Part shown: positions 45,384 through 53,104 of the stretch, piece by piece | Numbering within the stretch: position 1 is the first letter of the stretch | How the letters are laid out: every line of letters begins with the position of its first letter | Assembly: GCA_938003835.1 (NCBI GenBank) | Contig: CALKXJ010000013.1 | Span: 186,001 to 250,000 of the forward strand | Reading direction: 5' to 3' | From: an uncultured Bryobacteraceae bacterium | GTDB lineage: Bacteria; Acidobacteriota; Terriglobia; Bryobacterales; Bryobacteraceae | Length of the DNA: 64,000 bases | Position numbers and translations under genes: made by a program | The notes under the pieces: generated by a model | Told to the model about the DNA's origin: nothing | Database searches by the model: none | The model's input: only the letters and a program-made list of their open reading frames with translations

Positions 45384-46133
45384 TCAGAAGATCAGGTCCC
45401 CCTGTCCGATCATGCGGGGGACGAAGTTGCCGCTGAGCGCGTCGAGGGCGCGGTCGAGGTGCCGCTGGCCGCCGCGCAGGGTGAACAGCCCGTGGCCGGG
45501 CAGCAACGCTTCCACCGCCAATCCCGCCAAGCGCGAGAGGTCGCTGCGATAGCCTTCGAGCGTGCTGCCCGGTGCGTTGATGAGGCCGAGAACGCCGCCA
45601 TAGAAGACGACGTCGCCCGAGAACAGCGCGCGCTTCCCGTCGAGTTCGGTCATCAGGCAGAAACTGTCCTCGCTGTGGCCGCGGACGTGGAAGGCTTGAA
45701 ACTCCTGGCCGGCCACCGTGAAGCGCTCGCCGTGGGCGAAGCTGCCGGCTACCGGGCAGGGCCGCATGCGCAGATCCGCCGGGTAGAAGCCCACCTGGCG
45801 AGCGCGCGCCAGCCCGGAACCTTCCTCGTCGGCCTCTTCGATGATTCGTCGGGCGGGTTCGGGAGCCCAGACCTTGCATCCGGTGAGCTCGCGCAGGGAG
45901 GCGGCGCCAAGGGCATGGTCGGGATGGGAGTGGGTGAGGAGAATCGCGGCAACCTGGCGGGCGCCCAGATCCTGCTCCAGGTTCTCCAGGATCGCGTCGT
46001 TGGCCAGCCCCGAGCCGGCGTCGATGAGGATAACGCCGCCGGGCGCCCGGAGGGCCCAGAGATGGCAGTCGAAGCGGCAGGAGAGGCCGAACTGGAGGCT
46101 GGCGACGAGGGCGAGCTTCGGATCGATCCGCAT
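45384..46133 (-). CDS. Metallo-beta-lactamase fold hydrolase
   Basis: 249 residues. The zinc site T67-H-S-H-P-D-H73 is intact; further ligands are His in FHVRGHSEDSF, Asp in LFSGDVVFYGG and His in LLPGHGLF. No signal peptide. It is first in the minus-strand block and directly under operator 3, so it belongs to the regulon; a lactonase or thioester hydrolase acting on a sugar-derived intermediate would fit. Its exact reaction cannot be told from sequence. Confidence 0.87.
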   Translation of the reverse strand: MRIDPKLALVASLQFGLSCRFDCHLWALRAPGGVILIDAGSGLANDAILENLEQDLGARQVAAILLTHSHPDHALGAASLRELTGCKVWAPEPARRIIEEADEEGSGLARARQVGFYPADLRMRPCPVAGSFAHGERFTVAGQEFQAFHVRGHSEDSFCLMTELDGKRALFSGDVVFYGGVLGLINAPGSTLEGYRSDLSRLAGLAVEALLPGHGLFTLRGGQRHLDRALDALSGNFVPRMIGQGDLIF

Positions 46134-46144
46134 GTCTTTTCGCT

Positions 46145-46150
46145 ACTATA
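46145..46150 (-). promoter_or_regulatory. -10 element (TATAGT) of the MBL-aldolase-symporter-receptor operon
   Basis: On the minus strand TATAGT lies 3 bp downstream of operator 3 and 11 nt before the ATG at 46133. Confidence 0.5.
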
Positions 46151-46153
46151 CAA

Positions 46154-46163
46154 CTGTCGACAG
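46154..46163. promoter_or_regulatory. Operator site 3 (CTGTCGACAG), probable GntR binding site
   Basis: Perfect copy of the 10-bp palindrome found at site 2, 11 kb away, 21 bp upstream of the start of the first gene of the minus-strand operon and 3 bp from its -10 box. Confidence 0.7.
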
Positions 46164-46231
46164 ACCTGGCGGTCAGCCGACGGCCCGAGGGTTTCCGGTG
46201 CTCCGGATGCTCGAATCGGAGCGTCACGGGA

Positions 46232-46471
46232 GTGCGGACCCCTGTCACTCTGGACGAGGACCTAGTCGAGCGCCTGCGGCAGGAAAGCAAATCGAGAGGG
46301 GTCTCGTTGCGGCGAGTTCTGAACCACGCGCTCCGCCAGGCGCTGCTCGGCGAAAGAGCGCGGCGGCGCTCCCTGAAGATCCGGCCACTTCATATGGGCT
46401 ACAAGACCGGCCTTGATTACGACGACGAGGCGTCGCTCGTCGAATACGCCGAAGGCAAAGAGCACCGTTGA
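46232..46471 (+). CDS. VapB-type antitoxin (ribbon-helix-helix)
   Basis: 79 residues. The N-terminal 40 residues form a ribbon-helix-helix DNA-binding unit (RTPVTLDEDLVERLRQESKS, VSLRRVLNHALRQALLG). The C-terminal half (LKIRPLHMGYKTGLDYDDEA) is the flexible toxin-neutralising part. GTG start. It overlaps the toxin start by 4 nt, the usual order antitoxin-toxin. It would autoregulate from the short region it shares with operator 3. Confidence 0.85.
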   Translation: MRTPVTLDEDLVERLRQESKSRGVSLRRVLNHALRQALLGERARRRSLKIRPLHMGYKTGLDYDDEASLVEYAEGKEHR

Positions 46472-46818
46472 CTGTCCTCGATGCCAACGTGCTCCTTTAT
46501 GCCTACGGCGCCGGCGCGCCCCAACACGGCGTAGCAGCGCGGTGGTTACGCGATCGGATCAGCCCTATGCCTGCGGCGGAGGCGTTCCGGATTCTCCGCG
46601 ACTGGCTCGAACAACCGGGAGTCTTGATCCTGGATCCAGGCCCCCGGCACTTCCAGATACTCGAGCAAATTGTCGCAGAGCATCGGGCCGCGGGTCCGCT
46701 CCTCACCGATGCTCTCCTTGCTGCTCTGGCTTTGGAACACGGGGCGATTCTCGCTTCGACAGACCAGGACTTCGCTCGCTTCGAGGGCTTGCGTGGGGCG
46801 AATCCTTTGGCACGTTGA
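46468..46818 (+). CDS. VapC-type PIN toxin, apparently internally deleted
   Basis: 116 residues from a TTG start overlapping the antitoxin stop. It resembles the TIGR00028-type PIN ribonucleases, normally about 140 residues. The start (LDANVLLYAYGAGAPQHGVA) and the end (DPGPRHFQIL, LLTDALLAALALEHGA, STDQDFARFEGL) align well and keep Asp5, Asp81 and Asp99. Between WLRDRIS and PMPAAEAF about 25-30 residues expected in the family, including the WxxLLxFLR helix, are missing in frame. The toxin may therefore be inactive or misfolded. Family comparison is from memory. Confidence 0.75.
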   Translation: MTVLDANVLLYAYGAGAPQHGVAARWLRDRISPMPAAEAFRILRDWLEQPGVLILDPGPRHFQILEQIVAEHRAAGPLLTDALLAALALEHGAILASTDQDFARFEGLRGANPLAR

Positions 46819-46898
46819 CCGGGTGGAAACGGCAGGTCCGGGGCGATGTGGCCGAACTCCGGCCGGTTCGCGCCGGCGGAGCCCGGACAGCGCGCCGC

Positions 46899-46904
46899 TA
46901 CAAT
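46899..46904 (+). promoter_or_regulatory. -10 element (TACAAT) of the PfpI-PQQ dehydrogenase-cytochrome operon
   Basis: TACAAT 8 nt before the ATG at 46913, no Shine-Dalgarno sequence: another leaderless start. Confidence 0.45.
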
Positions 46905-46912
46905 GGGGATCT

Positions 46913-47437
46913 ATGGAGTTACGGGGCAAGAGAATCGTTGTCTTGGTGGACCAGCTCTATCAGGAACTGGAAGTCTGGTACCCCTACTATCGTTTCAAGG
47001 AAGCCGGGGCCGAGGTCTTGCTGGCCGGACCGGAGGCCGGCGCCACCTACCCGAGCAAGTACGGCTACCCGGCCAAAGCGGACCTTGCTTTCGCCGATCT
47101 CAAGCCGGAGGATTTCGACGGCGTCGTCATTCCCGGTGGCTACGCCCCGGATCACATTCGCCGCCAGGAGGCCGCCAACCGCTTCGTCGCCGACATGAAC
47201 GCGCAGGGCAAGCTGGTGGCCGCCATCTGTCATGCGGGATGGGTGCTGTGCTCGGCCAACGGGATGCTTCGCGGCCGGCGCGTGACCTCGTTCTTCGCCA
47301 TCAAGGACGATATGGTCAACGCCGGGGCGCAGTGGGAGGATAAGGAAGTCGTCGTCGACCGGAACCTGGTCACCTCGCGCAAGCCCGAAGATTTGCCCGC
47401 CTTCTGCCGGGCTGCGATCGAGGTCCTAAAACGATGA
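46913..47437 (+). CDS. DJ-1/PfpI family protein
   Basis: 174 residues from the ATG at 46913. The nucleophile elbow is AAICHAGW with Cys106-His107, as in PfpI and DJ-1 proteins; Glu near residue 20 (QELEVWYP) probably completes the active site. Members act as proteases, glyoxalases or deglycases. It overlaps the PQQ dehydrogenase gene by 4 nt (ATGATG), so it is translated together with a quinoprotein and cytochrome; a role in handling reactive carbonyl products of that dehydrogenase is an attractive inference. Confidence 0.88.
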   Translation: MELRGKRIVVLVDQLYQELEVWYPYYRFKEAGAEVLLAGPEAGATYPSKYGYPAKADLAFADLKPEDFDGVVIPGGYAPDHIRRQEAANRFVADMNAQGKLVAAICHAGWVLCSANGMLRGRRVTSFFAIKDDMVNAGAQWEDKEVVVDRNLVTSRKPEDLPAFCRAAIEVLKR

Positions 47438-49074
47438 TGCGCTGGGCGGCGATCATTGCCGCCGCGCCGCTGGCCTGGGCGCAACTGGGCGGCACCCGGG
47501 ATGACTGGCCTCACTATGGCGGGCTTTACTCCGCCTGGCGCTATAGCGAGCTCGACCAGATCAACCAATCCAACGTCAAGCGCCTCAAGGTCGCCTGGGC
47601 TTTCCAGACCGGCGACTACGACGGCGGCTTGCAAGCCACGCCGATCGTCCTCGACGGCGTGCTTTATCTTTCGACGGCCCATAACTGGGTCTTCGCGCTG
47701 GACGCCGCGACGGGCAAGGTCCTCTGGGAGTACCGTTACAGCCTTCCCTCGGACGTGACGACGATTTACGGGCCGTGGAATCGCGGCGTGGCCGTGGGGC
47801 ACGGCCGCGTCTTCATGGGCACGCTCGACAATCACGTGGTCGCGCTCGATCAGAGGACTGGCCGCGAGCTCTGGCGCGTGAACGTCGAGGACGCCCGCCA
47901 GTGCGGCTGCAACATCACGGGCGCTCCGCTGGTGGTCAAGGACAAGGTGATTGTCGGCGTCACCGCGGGCGATTCGGCGCACCGCGGTTATCTCACCGCA
48001 TTTGACGTCTATACCGGGCGCCTGGCCTGGCGTTTCTGGACGATTCCGGGGCCGGGGGAGCCGGGGAACGAGACCTGGCCGGGTGACAGTTGGAAGTACG
48101 GCGGCGGCTCGACCTGGATGACCGGCTCTTACGATGCGGAGCTGAACCTGGTCTACTGGGCGGTGGGCAATCCCGCGGCCGACTTCTACGGAGGGGACCG
48201 GCGCGGCGACAACCTCTACACCGACTCGATCGTCGCGCTCGATGCCGACACCGGAAAGCTGAAGTGGTACTATCAGCAGATCCCGCACGACGTCTGGGAT
48301 TTCGACTCCGCCTACGAGTGCCTGCTGGTGGATCTGCCGGTCGACGGCCGCTTGCGAAAACTGCTCCTGAACCCGAGCAAGAGCGGTTTCACCTTTGTTG
48401 TCGACCGGGAAACGGGCGAGTTCCTCCGCGCCTGGCCGCTGGTGAAGCACTATAACTGGATCCAAGGCATCGGACCGAAAGGGGAGCTGATCGGCCGCAA
48501 CGAGCCGGAGCTCGAAAAACCCAAGTTTCTCTGCCCGAGCATCGGCGGCGGCCGGAGTTGGAATCACGGCGCCTACTCGCCACGCACCGGCTGGTACTAT
48601 TCGGTGGGCCTGGAGTGGTGCCAGGAGGTGATGGCCGTCAAAGAGGAACCCGTCGAGGGACGGCCATTCTTCGGCGGCACATTCAAGTGGAAGCACCCGC
48701 CGGGCGAGCCGGCGCACAGCCACCTGGCCGCGTACGATCCACTCACCGGCAAGCGCTTCTGGAGCTACCGCTACAAGTACATGCTGCTGGCTTCGATTTT
48801 GGCCACTGCCGGCGACCTTCTCTTCACGGGCGATCCGGAGGGCGAATTCTTCGCGCTCGATGCCCGCACGGGCGAGAAACTCTGGAGCTTCCAGACCGGC
48901 AGCGGCCATCGCGGCTCGCCTGTTACCTACCGGGTGAACGGCCGGCAATTTATCGCGACGCCGTCAGGCTTCGGCTCGGCGCTTGCGGGGTCGCTCGGCG
49001 AGATCTGGCCCGAGTTCGAAAACTACCGCAAGGGCTCGACCCTATTCGTCTTCACGCTTCCGGAGGAGAATTGA
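47434..49074 (+). CDS. PQQ-dependent dehydrogenase (quinoprotein)
   Basis: Periplasmic alcohol- or sugar-dehydrogenase-type quinoprotein of 546 residues with signal peptide (AAIIAAAPLAWAQ). Eight-bladed propeller with tryptophan-docking repeats (ALDAATGKVLWEYRY, ALDQRTGRELWRV, ALDADTGKLKWYY, ALDARTGEKLWSF). The catalytic Asp is D289 in PHDVWDFDS, and D291 lies two residues on, a position linked to lanthanide use in XoxF-type enzymes. The vicinal Cys-Cys usually before the NRG motif is absent (YGPWNRG); a Cys157-Gly-Cys159 pair lies further on. Electrons should pass to the cytochrome encoded next. Confidence 0.92.
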   Translation: MMRWAAIIAAAPLAWAQLGGTRDDWPHYGGLYSAWRYSELDQINQSNVKRLKVAWAFQTGDYDGGLQATPIVLDGVLYLSTAHNWVFALDAATGKVLWEYRYSLPSDVTTIYGPWNRGVAVGHGRVFMGTLDNHVVALDQRTGRELWRVNVEDARQCGCNITGAPLVVKDKVIVGVTAGDSAHRGYLTAFDVYTGRLAWRFWTIPGPGEPGNETWPGDSWKYGGGSTWMTGSYDAELNLVYWAVGNPAADFYGGDRRGDNLYTDSIVALDADTGKLKWYYQQIPHDVWDFDSAYECLLVDLPVDGRLRKLLLNPSKSGFTFVVDRETGEFLRAWPLVKHYNWIQGIGPKGELIGRNEPELEKPKFLCPSIGGGRSWNHGAYSPRTGWYYSVGLEWCQEVMAVKEEPVEGRPFFGGTFKWKHPPGEPAHSHLAAYDPLTGKRFWSYRYKYMLLASILATAGDLLFTGDPEGEFFALDARTGEKLWSFQTGSGHRGSPVTYRVNGRQFIATPSGFGSALAGSLGEIWPEFENYRKGSTLFVFTLPEEN

Positions 49075-49818
49075 ATGCTCTGGCTGGCGTTGCTGGTGGC
49101 GCAGGCGGGAGCTCCGGCCGATGAGGTGGCGCGCGGCGAGAAGATCTTTGCCGCCAGTTGCGCGGTGGGCTACTGTCACGGAGCCGGAGGGTCGGCGGGC
49201 CGGGCGCCCCGGATCCAGGGACGCAGTTTCACGCCCGAGTACCTGCTCAAGGTGACGCGGGACGGCATTCCTGGCACGGCAATGCCGGCCTGGCGCGGCC
49301 AGTTGAGCGAGGAAGAGCTTCGCGCGGTGGTGGCGTATATGCTCAGTATCTCGGCGCACCCGGCGGCGCTGCCGTCCGGCGAAACGAGGCAGGAGGCCGC
49401 TGCACGGCCGATGCCGGCGCGCGTAAAGACCGGTCGTGAGCTGTTCTTCGACGCCGTGCGCGGCACGCGCTGCGGCACCTGTCACGCGCTCGAGAACTGG
49501 GGTGTCGCGGTGGGACCGAACCTGGCGGCTGTCCGGGTGCGCTCGATCGAAGAGCTCCGCCGGCCGCCGGCACGCTCGGTCAAGACGGCCCGTCTCGCTT
49601 CCAGCGAAGAATTTCCGGCCCTGCTGGTGGAGCAGAAGGACGGCTGGGTTCGCGTCTACGATCTCACCGTCGCGCCGCCGGTGCTGCGCACGGTGGCCGC
49701 CAACGAGCTCGGCTGGCGGGAACCGGCGCGTTGGGATCACGCCGCGTTCGTGCGCTCTTACACGGACGCCGAGCTTCAGGCGGTGCTCGACTATCTGCGG
49801 TGGCTCGAGCCCCGGTAG
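49075..49818 (+). CDS. Diheme-type cytochrome c with an unusual CX4CH first site
   Basis: 247 residues, starting directly after the PQQ dehydrogenase stop, with GGAGG upstream. Short hydrophobic N-terminus (MLWLALLVAQAGA) that probably acts as signal. First heme site C29-A-V-G-Y-C34-H35, with four instead of two residues between the Cys; axial Met70 in GTAMPAW. Second site C133-G-T-C136-H137 of the standard type. The C-terminal part (about 150-247) has no further heme motif. Likely electron acceptor of the quinoprotein. Confidence 0.88.
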   Translation: MLWLALLVAQAGAPADEVARGEKIFAASCAVGYCHGAGGSAGRAPRIQGRSFTPEYLLKVTRDGIPGTAMPAWRGQLSEEELRAVVAYMLSISAHPAALPSGETRQEAAARPMPARVKTGRELFFDAVRGTRCGTCHALENWGVAVGPNLAAVRVRSIEELRRPPARSVKTARLASSEEFPALLVEQKDGWVRVYDLTVAPPVLRTVAANELGWREPARWDHAAFVRSYTDAELQAVLDYLRWLEPR

Positions 49819-49828
49819 GCGCGCGCGC

Positions 49829-50683
49829 TCACCGCGTCTGCCAGCGCGTCCAGGCTTCGAGGAAATCCTTGCCCCGATAGCGCAGCGTGCGGGCATCGAC
49901 GCGCTCGACGCCGGGCGGCAGCGCTGCCAGCGGAAACAGCGTGCTGCGCGTCGTGTACTCGACTTCGATCGTCACCGGACCTTCCACCTTGTACGGCTTG
50001 ATCTCGCCGAGCCGGCTCCAGGCGCGCGCGGCGGCCTTCTCGATGGTCTGTTGCGCCGCCTCGGCCGACATCGACATGCACGCGTAGTAGCCGAAGCTCT
50101 CCTTCACCACGGCGAGTTCGGCATTCGGGACGATGGCCTTGAGGTCCTCGGCGGCGGCCTGATCTCCCGTGAGCAGGATGACGGGGACGCCGAACCAGCC
50201 CGCCAGCGCCGCGCGCGTTTCGATCTCGCCCACCTCTTTGCCGTTCATCAGCAGCCGCTGGATGCCGAGCGAGCTGTAGCTGTGCGCCATCACCGCCCCG
50301 GCGCGGTTGGCGCGCGCGTGCTGGCCCACGAAGGCCAGAGCAGCAAAGCCGCGCTCCATGAGCATGGTGGGGCCGAGCGAGCCGTGGATGAGGCGGGCGC
50401 GGGGATGAAGGGTGAGCGCCGAGAGCGTGCGGCTGCCATCGTGACCGTCCCAGACGACGACCTCCTCGGCGCCGGCGGCGAGAAAGCCGCGCACGGCGGC
50501 GTTGACTTCGCCGGTGAGCAGTCGTTGCATCTCCGTGTTGGTCGGCTCGGTCTGCTCCTGGCGGCAGACGCCGGCCACGCCCTCGGCGTCGGTGATGACG
50601 AAGACGCTGCGCCGGTTCTGGGCTGTGAGGGCCGCGGCGGCGGCCAGAAGAATAACGACGATGCGGCGTAGGGTCATCGCCAT
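49829..50683 (-). CDS. M55 family D-aminopeptidase (DppA-like), secreted
   Basis: 284 residues with a signal peptide (RRIVVILLAAAAALTAQ). Zinc-binding motifs of the family: ITDAEGVAGV near 30 (Asp and Glu), VVWDGHDGSRT near 77 (His), FVGQHARA near 118 (His) and AVMAHSYSS (His). DppA-type enzymes cleave D-Ala-containing peptides. It follows the M20 peptidase gene by 4 bp in an operon, so the two may act together on peptidoglycan-derived or D-amino-acid peptides. Convergent with the cytochrome gene (10 bp). Confidence 0.9.
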   Translation of the reverse strand: MAMTLRRIVVILLAAAAALTAQNRRSVFVITDAEGVAGVCRQEQTEPTNTEMQRLLTGEVNAAVRGFLAAGAEEVVVWDGHDGSRTLSALTLHPRARLIHGSLGPTMLMERGFAALAFVGQHARANRAGAVMAHSYSSLGIQRLLMNGKEVGEIETRAALAGWFGVPVILLTGDQAAAEDLKAIVPNAELAVVKESFGYYACMSMSAEAAQQTIEKAAARAWSRLGEIKPYKVEGPVTIEVEYTTRSTLFPLAALPPGVERVDARTLRYRGKDFLEAWTRWQTR

Positions 50684-50687
50684 GAGT

Positions 50688-51815
50688 CTACACGGCTTCG
50701 ACGAGCCTGGCCAAGAGCGCGATGCGCTCGGGGATCCGTTCGATGAGCACGCTCTCGTTCAAAGCGTGCGCGCCTTCGCCGACCGCGCCCAACCCGTCGA
50801 GCGTCGGCACCCCCAACGCGGCAGTGAAGTTGCCGTCGGAGCCGCCGCCGGTCATCGACTCTTCGAGCTCGATGCCGAGCTCGCGGCCCAGCCGCTGCGC
50901 CAGGCGGAACAGGCGGACGACGCCGGCGCTGCGCTCCATGGGCGGGCGATTGAGCCCGCCGGTGAGGGTGAGCGTGCAGCGGGTGTCGAACGGCCGCAGG
51001 CGGCGCAGCTTGCGGTCGAGCGCGGCCGCGTCCCGCAGCCGGACGACGCGCACGTCGATTTCGGCGCGCGCTTCGGCGGCCACCACGTTGGAGCGCGTGC
51101 CGCCCGAGATGACGCCGGGGTTGAGCGTGGTGCCGCGCGCGAAGTCGGTCCAGCCTGCCAGCCGGTCGATCTGCCGCGCCAGCTCGACGATGGCGCTCGC
51201 GCCGTTTTGGGGATCGACGCCGGCGTGAGCCGCCCGGCCTTGGATCGTCAACTGGTAGACACCGACGCCCTTGCGCGCCGTCTTGAGCTTCCCCTCCAGG
51301 CCCGTGGCCGGCTCGAGCACCAGCACGGCCTGGCTCGTCCGGGCCAGCTCCTCGATCAGCTCGCGCGAGGTGGCGCTGCCGGTCTCCTCGTCGCGCGTGA
51401 GAACAACGAGCACCCGGCGCCTGACCGGCCGGTCGAGTTCGCGCAACGCATGCGCCGCTTCGAGTAGCTGTGCGATGCCCGCCTTCATGTCGAGCACGCC
51501 CGGTCCCCACAGCCGTCCCTGCTCGCGCCGCCAGGGCATCTCGTCGAGGGTGCCCACGGGCCAGACCGTGTCGAAGTGGCCCAAGACCAGGACCGTGCCC
51601 TCCTTCTGCCGGCCAGGCAGGCGCAGTTCGGCAACGAGGTGACCCTCGCGGGTCTTCTTGAGGCGCGCCAGCGGAGCCAGGCGCTCAGCCAGCAGGTCGC
51701 GCATGCGGTCGAGCGCGGCCCGATCGTCGCTCGGCGATTCGCACTTGACCAGCTCACCCGTGAGGGCGATGGCCTGCTCGAGACGGCCCCGCGCGAAATC
51801 GAGGATCGGATCCAT
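50688..51815 (-). CDS. M20 family metallopeptidase (carboxypeptidase G2-like)
   Basis: 375 residues, no signal peptide. Di-zinc motifs: LGHFDTVWP near 78 (His, Asp), GVLDMKAGI near 105 (bridging Asp), TRDEETGS near 140 (Glu pair), VLEPATG near 165, and His in VGEGAHALNE near the C-terminus. The dimerisation domain insert (AAHAGVDPQNGASAI) is present. Divergent from fabZ across a 30-bp gap; TATTAT is 8 nt before its ATG. Confidence 0.9.
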   Translation of the reverse strand: MDPILDFARGRLEQAIALTGELVKCESPSDDRAALDRMRDLLAERLAPLARLKKTREGHLVAELRLPGRQKEGTVLVLGHFDTVWPVGTLDEMPWRREQGRLWGPGVLDMKAGIAQLLEAAHALRELDRPVRRRVLVVLTRDEETGSATSRELIEELARTSQAVLVLEPATGLEGKLKTARKGVGVYQLTIQGRAAHAGVDPQNGASAIVELARQIDRLAGWTDFARGTTLNPGVISGGTRSNVVAAEARAEIDVRVVRLRDAAALDRKLRRLRPFDTRCTLTLTGGLNRPPMERSAGVVRLFRLAQRLGRELGIELEESMTGGGSDGNFTAALGVPTLDGLGAVGEGAHALNESVLIERIPERIALLARLVEAV

Positions 51816-51822
51816 CGCCTGT

Positions 51823-51829
51823 TATAATA
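51823..51829. promoter_or_regulatory. Shared divergent -10 region (TATAATA / TATTATA)
   Basis: Near-palindromic AT block in a 30-bp gap. Plus strand TATAAT is 17 nt before fabZ; minus strand TATTAT is 8 nt before the M20 gene. One block may serve both directions. Confidence 0.45.
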
Positions 51830-51845
51830 ACGACACCCACGCCCC

Positions 51846-52328
51846 ATGCCCGTACTGGACATTCTGGAGATCCGCAACATCCTTCCGCATCGCTATCCGA
51901 TGCTGCTGGTGGACCGGATCATCGAACTCGAGCCCGATCGCATCGTCGGCATCAAGAACGTCACCGGCAACGAACCGTTCTTCATCGGCCACTTTCCGGA
52001 CTTCCCCGTAATGCCCGGGGTGCTGATTATCGAAGCCATGGCGCAGGTGGCCGGCGTGCTGGTGCTACGCAAGCTCGAGGACCGCGACAAGAAGCTCGTG
52101 CTGCTGGCCTCGGTTGAGGAGGCGAAGTTCCGCAAACCGGTGGTGCCGGGCGATCAGCTTCGCATCGAGATGATGGTCGACAAGTGGAAGACCAGCGTCG
52201 CCAAGATGCACGGCACGGCGACGGTCGACGGGGTCGTGGTGGCCGAGGCTTCCGTCATGTGCAAGCTCGCCGACAAACCGGCGCCGAAATCCCAGCCTGA
52301 GGCGGTCCCGGCCGAGCGCACTCTTTGA
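51846..52328 (+). CDS. fabZ: 3-hydroxyacyl-ACP dehydratase FabZ
   Basis: Dehydrates 3-hydroxyacyl-ACP in fatty acid synthesis. 160 residues. Hot-dog fold with the motif ILPHRYPMLLVDRI and active site His49 and Glu63 in GHFPDFPVMPGVLIIEAMAQ. The C-terminus has a short extra tail (PKSQPEAVPAER). First gene of a lipid A/envelope operon; its stop overlaps the lpxA start by 1 nt. Confidence 0.97.
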   Translation: MPVLDILEIRNILPHRYPMLLVDRIIELEPDRIVGIKNVTGNEPFFIGHFPDFPVMPGVLIIEAMAQVAGVLVLRKLEDRDKKLVLLASVEEAKFRKPVVPGDQLRIEMMVDKWKTSVAKMHGTATVDGVVVAEASVMCKLADKPAPKSQPEAVPAERTL

Positions 52329-53104
52329 TGGGGATCCATCCGACCGCGATCGTCGACCCGGCGGCGCGCATCGCCGAGACCGCCGAGATCGGCCCGTACT
52401 CGATTGTCGGCGCCGAAGTCGAGATCGGCCCCGGCACGCGCCTGCTGGCGCACGTCTATGTCGAGGGCCCGACCTGGATCGGCGAGGACAACCTGTTTTT
52501 TCCTTACGCGACGGTGGGCGTGGCCTCGCAGGATCTCAAGTATAAGGGTGAGCGTGCGGAGACCCGCATCGGTCACCGCAACCGCATCCGGGAGTTCGTC
52601 ACCATTCATCGCGGCACGCAGGGCGGCGGGCTGGTGACCTCGATCGGCGACGATAACCTGTTAATGGCCTACGTCCACGTGGCGCACGATGCACGCATCG
52701 GCAACCATACCGTGCTGGCTAACGGCGTCACCATCGGCGGCCATGTTGAGGTGGGGGACTGGGCGGTGATCGGCGCCTTTACCGGCGTGCACCAGTTCTG
52801 CCGTGTCGGCCGCCACGCCATGATCGGCGGCTATAGCGTGATCACGCAAGACGTGGCCCCCTATTCGACCACGGTCAGCCCCCGCGAGAGCCGAATCTAC
52901 GGCGCCAACAAGACCGGACTCGAGCGGCGCGGATTCCCTTCGGAAACCATTGATCGGCTGCACAAGGCCTTCCGGCTGCTCACGCACTCCAAGCTCAACA
53001 CCAGTCAGGCCATTGCGCGCATCCGCGAGGAGATCCCGCCGACACCCGAGGTGGAGGAGCTGATCGAGTTCATCACCGCTAGCGAACGCGGAGTGATCAA
53101 ATGA
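52328..53104 (+). CDS. lpxA: Acyl-ACP:UDP-GlcNAc O-acyltransferase LpxA
   Basis: First step of lipid A synthesis. 258 residues from the ATG at 52328, which overlaps the fabZ stop. Left-handed beta-helix hexapeptide repeats fill the first 190 residues. The catalytic His pair lies in AYVHVAHDARIGNHTVLANG, and VHQFCRVGRHAMIGGYS is diagnostic. C-terminal helical region present. Overlaps lpxI by 4 nt. Shows that the organism makes lipid A and so has an outer membrane. Confidence 0.97.
   Translation: MGIHPTAIVDPAARIAETAEIGPYSIVGAEVEIGPGTRLLAHVYVEGPTWIGEDNLFFPYATVGVASQDLKYKGERAETRIGHRNRIREFVTIHRGTQGGGLVTSIGDDNLLMAYVHVAHDARIGNHTVLANGVTIGGHVEVGDWAVIGAFTGVHQFCRVGRHAMIGGYSVITQDVAPYSTTVSPRESRIYGANKTGLERRGFPSETIDRLHKAFRLLTHSKLNTSQAIARIREEIPPTPEVEELIEFITASERGVIK

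Noticed and set aside
47230-48948. 572-codon open frame on the minus strand
   Set aside because: Antisense to the PQQ dehydrogenase gene.
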